A stretch of DNA of 64,000 nucleotides, taken from Dorea sp. AF36-15AT (GTDB lineage Bacteria; Bacillota; Clostridia; Lachnospirales; Lachnospiraceae). Below are positions 44,252 to 53,109 of this stretch, in pieces. The DNA lies in NCBI RefSeq assembly GCF_003477705.1, contig NZ_QUDV01000009.1:84342-148341 (forward strand). The letters run 5' to 3'. The first letter of the stretch is position 1. The number at the start of each line of letters is the position of its first letter. Made by a program: the position numbers and the translations under genes. Below the pieces are notes generated by a model. That model was given only the letters and a program-made list of their open reading frames with translations. It had not been told where the DNA came from and searched no databases.

Positions 44252-44340
44252 ATTTAGAAATATTTCTAATTACTTTATAACACACCTCATCGCAAAACGC
44301 AACAGGCATTTAGATATTTTTCTAAATACCTAAATGCCTG
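44252..44340 (-). promoter_or_regulatory. sdpR operators, overlapping the gatB terminator
   Basis: Two palindromes: ATTTAGAAATATTTCTAAT (44252-44270) and ATTTAGATATTTTTCTAAAT (44308-44327). Both suit autorepression of sdpRI; a -10 TATAAA lies between them on the minus strand. The second site sits inside a longer stem CAGGCATTTA / TAAATGCCTG that also follows gatB and can end that transcript. Confidence 0.6.
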
Positions 44341-44386
44341 CCTGTTTTTCTATATAATACTGTTAATACTAATGTCTCATTCTGTC

Positions 44387-45820
44387 TTAAGCTAACATCT
44401 CACGAAGCTTCTTATTAACCGCTCCCGGATTGGCCTTGCCTTTCATTGCCTTCATCGTCTGTCCAACCAGAGCTCCCAGTGCTTTTTCTTTACCACCTTT
44501 ATAATCAGCCACGGCCTGTGGATTGTCTGCGATAACCTTCTTCAGCACTTCTTCCAGTGCTCCGTCATCCTGTACGATCTTCAGACCCTTTTCTTCTACG
44601 TATTTCTCAGGATCTACGTTCTCATCGAAGATCTTCTCAAATACTTCCTTGGCTACGGAGCTGTTGATTGTACCAGCTTCGGTAAGTTCAATCAGTTTTG
44701 CAAGATGTTCCGGTGCAAAGCAGATGTCTTCCGGTTCCTGTCCGCGTTCCTTTAACAGTCTCAACGTCTCTACCATCAGCCAGTTAGCCACTTTCTTTGG
44801 CTTTCCACAGATGGCTGTGGTTGCTTCAAAAATGTCTGCCATCTTCTTGGAGTTTGTAATGATCTCTGCATCGTAACGCGGAATATCAAACGCTCTGTTG
44901 TAGCGCTCCAGCTTCTCGGTACGGAACTCTGGCTGTCTGGCTTTGATCTCTGCGATCCATTCATCGCTGATCACGATTGGCACCAGATCCGGTTCAGGGA
45001 AGTAGCGATAGTCCTGTGCATCCTCTTTAGAACGCATAGCATGCGATGATTCTTTGTTGTCATCCCAGCGCCTTGTCTCCTGTACGACTGCACGTCCTGC
45101 TTCTATTAAATCAATCTGTCTCTGACGCTCTCCGTCAATGGCTCTTGCAATCGCTTTAAAAGAGTTCAGGTTCTTCATCTCTGTACGGGTACCGAATTCA
45201 GATGCCCCTACTTCACGAACAGACAGGTTCACGTCAGCACGCATGGAACCTTCCTGAAGCTTACAGTCTGATGCGCCCAGATACTGAATGATCAGACGAA
45301 GCTTTTCCAAATAAGCCATAACTTCATCCGCAGAACGCATATCCGGCTCAGATACGATCTCTACCAGTGGCACACCGCTTCGGTTGTAATCTACCAGAGA
45401 GGTGTCATCCCATTCGTCATGCACCAGCTTACCTGCATCCTCTTCCATATGCATCTCGTGAATGCGAATCTTTTTCTTCTGCTCTCCGACTTCGATCTCT
45501 ACATATCCGTTTCTTGCGATTGGAAGATACAGCTGCGAGATCTGATAGTTCTGTGGGTTATCCGGATAGAAATAGTTCTTACGGTCGAATTTGCATACCT
45601 GCGTGATCTCACAGTTCGTTGCAAGACCGATGGCAGCAGCGTATTCTACTACCTGTTTATTCAATACCGGAAGAGACCCCGGCATACCGGTACATACCGG
45701 ACAGGTGTGTGTATTTGGTGCACCCCCGAATGCTGTACTGCATCCGCAGAATATCTTCGTCTTAGTGGCAAGTTCTACATGGACTTCCAGTCCAATGACG
45801 GTTTCATACTGTTTTGCCAT
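44387..45820 (-). CDS. gatB: Asp-tRNA(Asn)/Glu-tRNA(Gln) amidotransferase subunit B
   Basis: 477 residues, full GatB. N-terminal GIGLEVHVEL-type motif (TVIGLEVHVELATKTKIFCGC), then CPVCTGMPGSLPVLN, DYNRSGVPLVEIVSEPD, and DYRYFPEPDLVP. The C-terminal YqeY-like tail domain recognises the tRNA. It binds mischarged Asp-tRNA(Asn) or Glu-tRNA(Gln) and, with GatA ammonia, amidates it. Last gene of the aspS-gatC-gatA-gatB operon, 2 nt after gatA. Confidence 0.97.
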   Translation of the reverse strand: MAKQYETVIGLEVHVELATKTKIFCGCSTAFGGAPNTHTCPVCTGMPGSLPVLNKQVVEYAAAIGLATNCEITQVCKFDRKNYFYPDNPQNYQISQLYLPIARNGYVEIEVGEQKKKIRIHEMHMEEDAGKLVHDEWDDTSLVDYNRSGVPLVEIVSEPDMRSADEVMAYLEKLRLIIQYLGASDCKLQEGSMRADVNLSVREVGASEFGTRTEMKNLNSFKAIARAIDGERQRQIDLIEAGRAVVQETRRWDDNKESSHAMRSKEDAQDYRYFPEPDLVPIVISDEWIAEIKARQPEFRTEKLERYNRAFDIPRYDAEIITNSKKMADIFEATTAICGKPKKVANWLMVETLRLLKERGQEPEDICFAPEHLAKLIELTEAGTINSSVAKEVFEKIFDENVDPEKYVEEKGLKIVQDDGALEEVLKKVIADNPQAVADYKGGKEKALGALVGQTMKAMKGKANPGAVNKKLREMLA

Positions 45821-45822
45821 GA

Positions 45823-47304
45823 TTATCTGCCCCCTTTCTCAGCTGCTTCTGCCAGTTCCGGCCGTACATAACTTCCTGTCTGTTCATATGTGTATGCTGC
45901 CTGGAGCAGTTTCTTCTCCTGATAACAGTCACCGATCATCTGCATACCGATCGGCAGTCCTTTGGAATCACGTCCCACCGGAATGCTGATACCCGGCAAT
46001 CCTGCCAGGTTCACAGATACAGTATATACATCACTCAGATACATTTTCATCGGGTCGCTTAAGCTCTTACCAAGTTCCGGTGCGGTCGTCGGTGCAGCCG
46101 GTCCAATGATCATATCGTATTTTTCAAATGCGCGGTCAAACGCTTTCTTAATCAATGCCTTGGTACGAAGTGCTTTCAGATAATATGCATCATAATATCC
46201 GGAACTCAGCACAAAGGATCCAAGCATGATACGACGTTTCACCTCAGGTCCGAATCCTTCAGAACGAGATTTCTTATACATATTGTGAAGTCCTTCATAC
46301 TCTGCTGTCCGGTATCCGTATTTCACACCATCAAAACGGGACAGGTTGGAACTTGCCTCTGCCGACGCGATGACATAGTACGCTGGAATTGCATATTCTA
46401 CCAGGCTTAAGTCAAACTCTTCTACAACCGCTCCTTTTTCTTCCAGTACCTTTACCGCTTTCAGGATGGCTTCTTTTACTTCCGGATCCAGTCCTTCACC
46501 GAAATAATCTCTTGGAATACCGATCTTCATACCTTTCACATCTTCTACAAGTGCAGATGTGAAATCGTAGCTGTCTCTTCCTATAGAAGTGCTGTCTTTT
46601 TCATCATGTGCTGCAATCGTTTCAAGAATTGCTGCGCAGTCCGTCACATCCTTTGCCACCGGTCCGATCTGATCCAGAGAAGAACCATAAGCAATCAACC
46701 CATATCTGGATACTGTACCATAGGTCGGTTTCATTCCAACTACGCCACAGAATGCGCTTGGCTGACGGATAGAACCACCCGTGTCTGATCCCAGTGCACA
46801 GAAGCATTCTTCTGCTGCCACTGCCGCACAGGAACCACCGGAAGATCCGCCCGGCACATGGGCTGTATTCCACGGATTCTTTGTCACTCCATAATAGGAA
46901 GTCTCGGTTGTGCTACCCATTGCAAATTCATCCATATTGGTCTTGCCAAGGATGACTGCGCCGGCTTCTTCCAGACATTTTACCGCTTCTGCCGTAAATG
47001 TCGGCACGAAATTCCCCAATATCTTAGAACTGCAGGTTGTGAGCACGCCTTCGGTACACATGTTGTCCTTAATGGCAACCGGTACGCCTGCAAGCGGTCC
47101 CGTAAGCTCTCCTGCATCAATCATTTTCTGCACCTGATCTGCACGTTTCAGTGCTTCTTCTCTGCAGATTGTCACGTAACTGTGGACTTCTGATTCCACA
47201 CTGTCTATCTGTGCAAGAGACGCTTCCACTGCTTCACGGACGGTAACTTCTCCTGCCTGTATTTTCTTACCCAGCTGAACTGCTGTCAGACTTCTGATAC
47301 TCAT
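45823..47304 (-). CDS. gatA: Asp-tRNA(Asn)/Glu-tRNA(Gln) amidotransferase subunit A
   Basis: 493 residues. Amidase-signature protein with the Ser-cisSer-Lys triad: Lys in VPVAIKDNMCT, and both Ser in the GGSSGGSCAAVAA-to-GSDTGGSIRQPSAF stretch. It hydrolyses glutamine and channels ammonia to GatB. It lies between gatC (21 nt upstream) and gatB. Confidence 0.97.
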   Translation of the reverse strand: MSIRSLTAVQLGKKIQAGEVTVREAVEASLAQIDSVESEVHSYVTICREEALKRADQVQKMIDAGELTGPLAGVPVAIKDNMCTEGVLTTCSSKILGNFVPTFTAEAVKCLEEAGAVILGKTNMDEFAMGSTTETSYYGVTKNPWNTAHVPGGSSGGSCAAVAAEECFCALGSDTGGSIRQPSAFCGVVGMKPTYGTVSRYGLIAYGSSLDQIGPVAKDVTDCAAILETIAAHDEKDSTSIGRDSYDFTSALVEDVKGMKIGIPRDYFGEGLDPEVKEAILKAVKVLEEKGAVVEEFDLSLVEYAIPAYYVIASAEASSNLSRFDGVKYGYRTAEYEGLHNMYKKSRSEGFGPEVKRRIMLGSFVLSSGYYDAYYLKALRTKALIKKAFDRAFEKYDMIIGPAAPTTAPELGKSLSDPMKMYLSDVYTVSVNLAGLPGISIPVGRDSKGLPIGMQMIGDCYQEKKLLQAAYTYEQTGSYVRPELAEAAEKGGR

Positions 47305-47325
47305 CTCTTATCCTCCTGACTCTGT

Positions 47326-47619
47326 CTATCCAATGGTCTTTGGCACTTTGAAGCACTGTTCCTTCTGAAGTGGTGCATTCTTCAAAGTATCTTTACTTCC
47401 GTCTCCATTCGTCACTACATCTTCCCGGAATACATTATTTACCGGAAATACATGCGACATCGGCTCAATCCCCTCGGTGTCCAGCTCATTCAGTGTATCG
47501 ATATAATCCAGCATCCGTTCCATATCGGATCTGGCTGCTAACTTCTCTTCTTCAGACAATTCCAGCTTTGCCAGAATGCCTACATATTCGATGGTCTCAT
47601 CTGATATCTTATTTGCCAT
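47326..47619 (-). CDS. gatC: Asp-tRNA(Asn)/Glu-tRNA(Gln) amidotransferase subunit C
   Basis: 97 residues. Small belt-like subunit that stabilises GatA-GatB. Signature features are the N-terminal helix EYVGILAKLELSEEE, DYIDTLNELDTEGIEPMSH and the C-terminal FKVPKTIG. It lies 26 nt after aspS in the same operon, with AAGGAG before the ATG. Confidence 0.94.
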   Translation of the reverse strand: MANKISDETIEYVGILAKLELSEEEKLAARSDMERMLDYIDTLNELDTEGIEPMSHVFPVNNVFREDVVTNGDGSKDTLKNAPLQKEQCFKVPKTIG

Positions 47620-47645
47620 AACTACTCCTTTATCCGTACCCTGTT

Positions 47646-48980
47646 CTATGGTTCCAGTCTGCTTAAGTCTCTTGGGAAGAGTGTAGTCTCACGGACATTG
47701 TCCTCTCCCACCAGCTTCATGGTCAGGCGCTCCAGACCAATACCCAGTCCACCATGCGGCGGCATACCGTGTTTGAATGTATCCAGATAATGCTCCAGAC
47801 CTTCCTCTTCCATGCCACGTGCTGCGATTTTCTCGCGAAGTGCTTTGTAATCATGGATTCTCTGACCACCTGTGGTAATCTCCATTCCCTTATACAACAG
47901 GTCGAAGCTTAATGTGTATCTGGTATCTGCCGGATCATCCATTGCGTAAAACGGACGTTTTTTCGAAGGATAGTGGGTAACAAATACGAAATCACTTCCC
48001 CATTCTTCCTGCGCATACTGTCCGATCAGCTGCTCTTCTTCCGGTTCCAGATCAAATGGATTCCGCATCTTATGACCATATTTTTCAGATACCTTCTGTT
48101 TAATCTCATCAAACCTCACTGCCGGGATCTTGCTGACATCCGGAAGTGTAATATTCAAAATCTTCAGTTCTTTCGCATAATCCTTAGCGAGCATTGCCAT
48201 CATGTACTGCAGGAATCCTGTTTCCATTGCCATAATATCTTCAAATCCATCGATGTAACCCATCTCGAAATCCAGACTGGTGTACTCATTCAGATGACGC
48301 TTGGTGTTATGTTTTTCTGCCCTGAATACCGGTGCTGTCTCAAATACTCTGTCAAACACGCCGACCATCATCTGCTTGTAAAGCTGAGGACTCTGCTGCA
48401 GTACTGCCGGTCTGTGGAAATAATCCAGACGGAACAGGTTCGCTCCGCCCTCTGCACTCTTAGCTCCGATCTTCGGTGTATGAATCTCCGTAAATCCCTG
48501 TTCATAAAGGAAATCACGAAATGCTCTTGTAATGCCTTCCTGCAATTTGAACTTTGCCCGTTCTCTCACATTACGCAGTGCGATCGGTCTGTAGTTCAGC
48601 TTGGCATCCAGTGAGGTGTTCAGCTTCCATTTGGAAATGGCAAGTGGCATCATATCTGCTTCCGGCTCACTGAGGATTCGCAGTGATTCCATGCGAATCT
48701 CGATGCCGTTCGGCGCTTTTTCATTCTTCTCCAGTGTTCCCTCGATCTCTACGGCATCCGCTTCCCGCAGATCCTTCAGATCAAATCCGGCTATGCCTTC
48801 CTCGTATACACCCTGCAGCAGTCCTTCTCTTTTTCTCAGAACAACAAATGCTACGGTTCCCATGTCACGGATTGTATGAACGGCTCCGTTAACCTTAACC
48901 TTCTGTCCTGCCAGATCTCCGGCAAGCAGTTCACTGATTTCTAAAGTCTCTTTCTTAGCTACTCCTGTTAAATATTCCAT
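47646..48980 (-). CDS. aspS: Aspartyl-tRNA synthetase, archaeal-type (probably non-discriminating)
   Basis: 444 residues, the short AspRS2/archaeal form without the bacterial GAD insertion. N-terminal OB fold (VNGAVHTIRDMGTVAFVVLR) and class II core: motif 2 PVFRAEKHNTKRHLNEYTSLD and motif 3 GGLGIGLERLTMKLVG. Forms of this type usually charge both tRNA(Asp) and tRNA(Asn). Its operon with gatCAB fits the indirect Asn-tRNA(Asn) route. A T-box leader lies upstream with a structured repeat between it and the start codon. Confidence 0.92.
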   Translation of the reverse strand: MEYLTGVAKKETLEISELLAGDLAGQKVKVNGAVHTIRDMGTVAFVVLRKREGLLQGVYEEGIAGFDLKDLREADAVEIEGTLEKNEKAPNGIEIRMESLRILSEPEADMMPLAISKWKLNTSLDAKLNYRPIALRNVRERAKFKLQEGITRAFRDFLYEQGFTEIHTPKIGAKSAEGGANLFRLDYFHRPAVLQQSPQLYKQMMVGVFDRVFETAPVFRAEKHNTKRHLNEYTSLDFEMGYIDGFEDIMAMETGFLQYMMAMLAKDYAKELKILNITLPDVSKIPAVRFDEIKQKVSEKYGHKMRNPFDLEPEEEQLIGQYAQEEWGSDFVFVTHYPSKKRPFYAMDDPADTRYTLSFDLLYKGMEITTGGQRIHDYKALREKIAARGMEEEGLEHYLDTFKHGMPPHGGLGIGLERLTMKLVGEDNVRETTLFPRDLSRLEP

Positions 48981-49037
48981 GATTGGTCCTCCTTTTTTTG
49001 AACGGGACGGATCTGTCTCTTATGATTGAATTTGTAT

Positions 49038-49219
49038 AACTATTCAGGCCCACCACACATTCGCAAAATTGCACGATACTCATGCTTTCTCGCTACTACG
49101 CAGCTAATTTTGCTCATATGTGGGGTGGAACTCTATCCGAGTTCCCTTGAGATACGAAAAATTGCTACTTTCATGCAAGCATGACATATCAATTTTCGTA
49201 TCTCAGCGGGTCTAAATAG
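49038..49219. repeat. Palindromic structured intergenic element, copy B (in the aspS leader)
   Basis: Terminal arms GTATAACTATTCAGGCCC and GGGTCTAAATAGTTAC pair. Inside are three further stems: CCACCACACAT...GCAAAATT with AATTTTGC...ATGTGGGGTGG, AACTC/GAGTT, and TGAGATACGAAAA with TTTTCGTATCTCA. The apical loop holds TCATGCAAGCATGA. Arms and loop match copy A at 17156-17246. It lies between the T-box terminator and aspS, so it is part of the read-through mRNA. Confidence 0.65.
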
Positions 49220-49233
49220 TTACGACTTTAAAT

Positions 49234-49513
49234 AAAAAAGTCCCGGAACATGATCTCTCATATTCCGGGACGGATCTGACATAATCCGCGGTACCACCCG
49301 CTTTGAATCTCCGGGAATCTTCTCCCTTTTAATTCCTCTCTTATGCTTAACGCGCATGACACGTACTGTCCTACTAAGTCATAACTTTTCAGCCAGTCTG
49401 CTCCCAAGTGTTCCCATATCTCTCATTCCCTAAAAGGTGCTCTCAGTCGGTGACACCTTATTCCTGTCAGGTTCCAGAAAGTTGAGTCTTGTTCTCAGCA
49501 TTCTCTGAAATTT
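49234..49513 (-). promoter_or_regulatory. T-box riboswitch of the aspS-gatCAB operon
   Basis: The minus strand carries the T-box sequence GGGTGGTACCGCGG (about 49303-49290), followed by a strong terminator, GTCCCGGAA.../TTCCGGGAC with TTTTTTATTT (about 49272-49231). Upstream helices correspond to stems I-III. The likely specifier is AAC (49412-49410) in GGGAACACTTGGGAGC, an Asn codon; it overlaps a GAA (Glu). The promoter is TTGCAA (49548-49543), 17-nt spacer, TAAGAT (49525-49520). Uncharged tRNA(Asn) should permit read-through into an operon that makes Asn-tRNA(Asn). Confidence 0.88.
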
Positions 49514-49668
49514 GATTCAATCTTAGCACAGCCATCTTTGTTTTGCAAGTTATAATTTCAATACTTTCATTTTTCAAATATTTAATCAACGAATTTGATG
49601 TTTTATTCTTCTTTTCCAGTGCATTTAAAATGTGCGTGTCATAATTTATTTCAACCACATTTACAGCA

Positions 49669-49697
49669 TTGAAAGAAGCACACAACCATGATATGAT
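49669..49697 (+). promoter_or_regulatory. Promoter of the arginase-family gene
   Basis: TTGAAA (49669-49674), 17-nt spacer, TATGAT (49692-49697); divergent from the aspS T-box promoter. Confidence 0.7.
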
Positions 49698-49747
49698 GCA
49701 TGTATGTGTGCATGTCATATAGTCATATAGGATAAGGAGGTTACTCT

Positions 49748-50593
49748 ATGAATCACATTTTCGGTTGTCCCATGCATTACGGAGTGGGTGCCCCGGGACT
49801 GATCAACAGTCTGGATTATCTGCAATCTTTTTGCCCTGAACTAGATATTGATATACTTCCGGAAATTACCAGACCGGAAGAGAACCTGAGCAATCTGAAA
49901 CATCTGAACAGCGTAATTGCAAGCTGTTCACAAATTGCTGAATCTGGATATCATGCATTATGCAAAGGTGAATCACCACTTTACATTACCGGCGATCACA
50001 GTTCCGCCATCGGAAGTGTCTCTGCCGCCGGAACATATTGCGAAGATCTTGGTCTGATCTGGATCGATGCACATCCAGACATCAATACCGACAAAACCAC
50101 TGTCACCGGTAATATCCACGGAATGCCCGTTGCCGCTCTAATTGGTATGGGCGAACAGTCATTGACCAGAATCTTGTCAGACAAGCCTAAAGTCAAACCA
50201 TCTAACATTGTCATGCTGGGGCTTCGCGACATTGACCCGCCGGAGATGGAGTTTCTGAACAAGCTTCATATTCGCTATTATACCTGGCAACAGATGGCAA
50301 CTCTTGGTATCCAACGCTGTATCGATGAAACACTTCAATATCTGTCTCATCTGCAGAATGTCCATATCAGCTTTGATATTGATGTAATGGATCCCGCATA
50401 CCTTCCCGGAGTCTCCGTTCCGGTTCCAGGCGGTCTGTTGGAGGAAGAAGCGTTTACGCTTATGCACCAGCTTCTTACCGGTCTTCCTGTAATATCATGT
50501 GATATTGTTGAATTTAACAAGGATTATGATATATCTGACCGGACTGCCACGTTCACACGCCAAATGGCACACCAAATTTTGACAGATTTTTAA
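49748..50593 (+). CDS. Arginase/agmatinase-family (ureohydrolase) enzyme
   Basis: 281 residues. The dinuclear Mn ligands are present: His in TGDHSSAIG, the IDAHPDIN motif (arginase DAHxD) and SFDIDVMDPAYLPG. It hydrolyses a guanidino or related C-N bond; whether the substrate is arginine, agmatine or formiminoglutamate is not settled. It lacks the N-terminal part of long arginases and is close to the compact agmatinase size. AAGGAGG precedes the ATG. Monocistronic, ending at a bidirectional terminator. Confidence 0.88.
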   Translation: MNHIFGCPMHYGVGAPGLINSLDYLQSFCPELDIDILPEITRPEENLSNLKHLNSVIASCSQIAESGYHALCKGESPLYITGDHSSAIGSVSAAGTYCEDLGLIWIDAHPDINTDKTTVTGNIHGMPVAALIGMGEQSLTRILSDKPKVKPSNIVMLGLRDIDPPEMEFLNKLHIRYYTWQQMATLGIQRCIDETLQYLSHLQNVHISFDIDVMDPAYLPGVSVPVPGGLLEEEAFTLMHQLLTGLPVISCDIVEFNKDYDISDRTATFTRQMAHQILTDF

Positions 50594-50599
50594 AAACAA

Positions 50600-50641
50600 T
50601 CCCCTGCGCAGGTTTCTTAACTTTCCTCCGCAGGGGATCCT
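50600..50641. terminator. Bidirectional terminator
   Basis: Stem ATCCCCTGCG / CGCAGGGGAT between the convergent arginase-family and capA genes, followed by CCTTTTATTTTG on the plus strand. Confidence 0.8.
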
Positions 50642-50642
50642 T

Positions 50643-52161
50643 TTATTTTGTATCTTTTTTTGATTTATCGTTCTTTGTATTGCTGTTCTTCACTTCACTA
50701 GCTGATTTTACTGATGGATCCTTCTGTGCGATTGGCAGTGCATCCTGCACTTTCTTCACGCCATTACCTACAATCCCATTTGTTCTGTCCAGAGATGCTG
50801 TCACATCATCTGTCAGATTCGTAAGTCCTGTATTCTTTTCCAGATTCTCCGGATCATCCAGTGGCAGAATAAAATATTCATTATCCGGATTCTGATCCAT
50901 GTATACCCAGGTTGGAATAAAATCTGCGCCATCAAGAGAAATATTGCCTTTAGCATCTCTCTTCACAGTAAGCTTCACCATCATGCCATCTTCCGAATAG
51001 CCATTAGTCAGACCTTCCATGTATTCGGTACGCTGATTGGACAGATGATTGCCAATCGCATATGCACATACCATTTCATGGTCACCGTCTGTGCTGGTCA
51101 GAAGATCCACAGGCTCAATTACATGCGGATGACTGGCGATGAGCGCATCCACGCCCATATCGCACAGCTTCTGCGCGATCTCGTCCTGATCAGAATTCTC
51201 TTCCGTCTGGTATTCTACACCCCAATGCATACACGCAACAGTATATTCCACACCTTCCTCTTTCATATCAGATAAAATCTGCTCTACATCGCTATACAGC
51301 GACTCCGGATCTGCTTCTTTAAAGGAATTGATCAGATCTGCACTCTCATCGTTCACTGCGATACCGTTGATTGTCTTCTGTCCATTCACTTCTTCAGTCT
51401 CAAATACATAATTGAAGAAGCCAACCTTGATTCCGTTGATATCCTTCACCACATACTTCTTATCGTCAGCTTTCTTACGCACACCGGTATACATGATGCC
51501 ATCCTTATCCAATACTTCCATAGTACGTTGAAGTCCTTCGTCTCCACCGTCATAAATATGATTATTCGCAAGCAGGCACATATCGATCCCATTCTCTGCC
51601 AACGCATCTGCAATAGCATCCGGCGCACAGAACGTTGGATAACCACTATAATTACCGCCAGTCAGAGCATACTCTGTCGTACAGATAGAAAATATCTGCA
51701 TCATTATAATAATCCTTTACATATTGAAAGATCGGATTATAATCATAGTCGTCTCCATTCTTATACACCGAAGAAGTCAAAAATGGCTTATGCATAATAA
51801 TATCACCTGCGATATTAATGGTCGCTGTCGCTTCCTTGGATTTCGCCTTATCTTCCTTTTTCACTTCCACAGAAGTTGTCTTTGCCGGTTCTTTTTTACT
51901 GCTTCCGGTCACTTTCTTCACTACTGTTCTTACCAGCAACACAGCCAGAAGCAGGATCAACACCATTGCCGCAATCAGAATTGCTCTCTGGATCTTACGC
52001 TTCTTTCTCCGTCTTTCTCTTGCCGCACGGCGTCGCCTCATCTCTGCACGATCTCTGTCCTCTGCTTCATGTCTTTCCGCTGCAGCTTTATGTGCCTTAA
52101 TGCCTCCCGATCTCGGTGTATGTTCACCCGCAGATCCCTTTTGTTCTGTAATTTCTTCCAT
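50643..52161 (-). pseudogene. CapA-family (poly-gamma-glutamate synthesis type) metallophosphatase, frameshifted
   Basis: Two overlapping frames make one protein. The 5' part (52161-51652) has a basic cytoplasmic N-terminus (about 1-58), one TM helix (about 60-82) and the start of the CapA domain (INIAGDIIMHKPFL) up to DADIF. The 3' part (from about 51704 to 50643) continues with EYALTGGNYSGYPTFCAPDA, LANNHIYDGG, CMHWGVEYQ and SHPHVIEPV. Between ATTTTC and GAGTAT there are 13 nt where a multiple of three is expected, so one extra base (or two lost). The remaining domain is complete to a Lys/Asn/Ser-rich tail. It could be a real mutation, phase variation or a sequencing error. Confidence 0.8.
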
Positions 52162-52450
52162 AATCCTTTTCTCCCTCCACAGCCATTTCTCTGACTGCTT
52201 CCTTTTTCACTTTCCTATACCTAATAAGATACTCGAAAAATGTCAAAAAAACAAGATTACGGAAGAATTTCAGTATACCGGGCTTCAACACTCTCCGTCC
52301 AGCCTGATTTTCGCTGTCCCGCCTTAAATATTTACCTGCTTATTCTGTAAAAATATCGTTACCAAACTTTGTGCAGGATGTGAAAAGTCTGCGTTTTTGG
52401 ATATTTATAGACATTTTCTATAAGTCAGAATATTTATAAAACTTTTCAAT

Positions 52451-52479
52451 TTTACCCTCATTTTCCAAAAAGGTATACT
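52451..52479 (+). promoter_or_regulatory. Promoter of the C_GCAxxG gene, in the 355-nt gap after capA
   Basis: TTTACC (52451-52456), 17-nt spacer, TATACT (52474-52479). The rest of 52162-52516 is AT-rich; I see no further structured element. Confidence 0.55.
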
Positions 52480-52516
52480 ATATTTGATATTATTTTTAAT
52501 TTAAGGAGGGTTTGAT

Positions 52517-53059
52517 ATGTTAGAATCAAACGTAAAAATTGGAGTAACTGAGATCAGTCCGAGAGCCGTACAGCAGGCTGCTGAGCTGAATTTCAAGAAC
52601 GGCTACTACTGCTGTGAAGCACTGATGGCCACAATAAAGCAGGAGTTCAAACTGGATGTTCCGGATTCTGTAATCGCTATGGCTTCCGGTATGGCTGTCG
52701 GCGCGGGTAAATCAGGCTGCGTCTGTGGTGCATTCAACGGCGGTATCCTTGCACTTGGTATGTTCTTCGGTCGCACCGAGCAGAACGGTCCAACCAATCC
52801 AAAGAGTGTAAAATGTATGGAACTGACGCATGAACTGCATGACTGGTTTAAAACAGCCAATAAGAAAAATGCGATCTGCTGTCGTGTGCTCACAAAAGAA
52901 TTCAATATGGGACAGGGCGAACACAAAGAACAGTGTATCTTCTTCACCGGCTTATGTGCATGGAAGGTTGCTGAAATCGTCTGTCGCGAGTGCGGTATCA
53001 AGAATCTTGATGAGGTTGATGAGCCATGCGAGCGCCGTGCTCTTGCAGATATTGTCTAG
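52517..53059 (+). CDS. C_GCAxxG_C_C family redox protein
   Basis: 180 residues. It carries the defining Cys pattern of the C_GCAxxG_C_C family: an early Cys pair (GYYCCEAL), the core GCVCGAFNGGILALG and later cysteines (ICCRVL, QCIFF, CRECG). The family is thought to bind a cofactor or take part in redox reactions; the mechanism is not established. Soluble. It precedes a TDT transporter gene by 50 nt and may be co-transcribed with it. AAGGAGGG precedes the start. Confidence 0.88.
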   Translation: MLESNVKIGVTEISPRAVQQAAELNFKNGYYCCEALMATIKQEFKLDVPDSVIAMASGMAVGAGKSGCVCGAFNGGILALGMFFGRTEQNGPTNPKSVKCMELTHELHDWFKTANKKNAICCRVLTKEFNMGQGEHKEQCIFFTGLCAWKVAEIVCRECGIKNLDEVDEPCERRALADIV

Positions 53060-53109
53060 GCACACACATTTTAAAGCATCAAACTATCTACTAGAAATGA
53101 GGAAAAACT

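Noticed and set aside
49467..49718. 83-codon leftward open frame at the aspS leader
   Set aside because: It overlaps the T-box promoter and stem I and has no ribosome site or protein features.
51652..51710. Programmed ribosomal frameshift in capA
   Set aside because: No slippery heptamer or downstream structure is evident; mutation or sequencing error is simpler.
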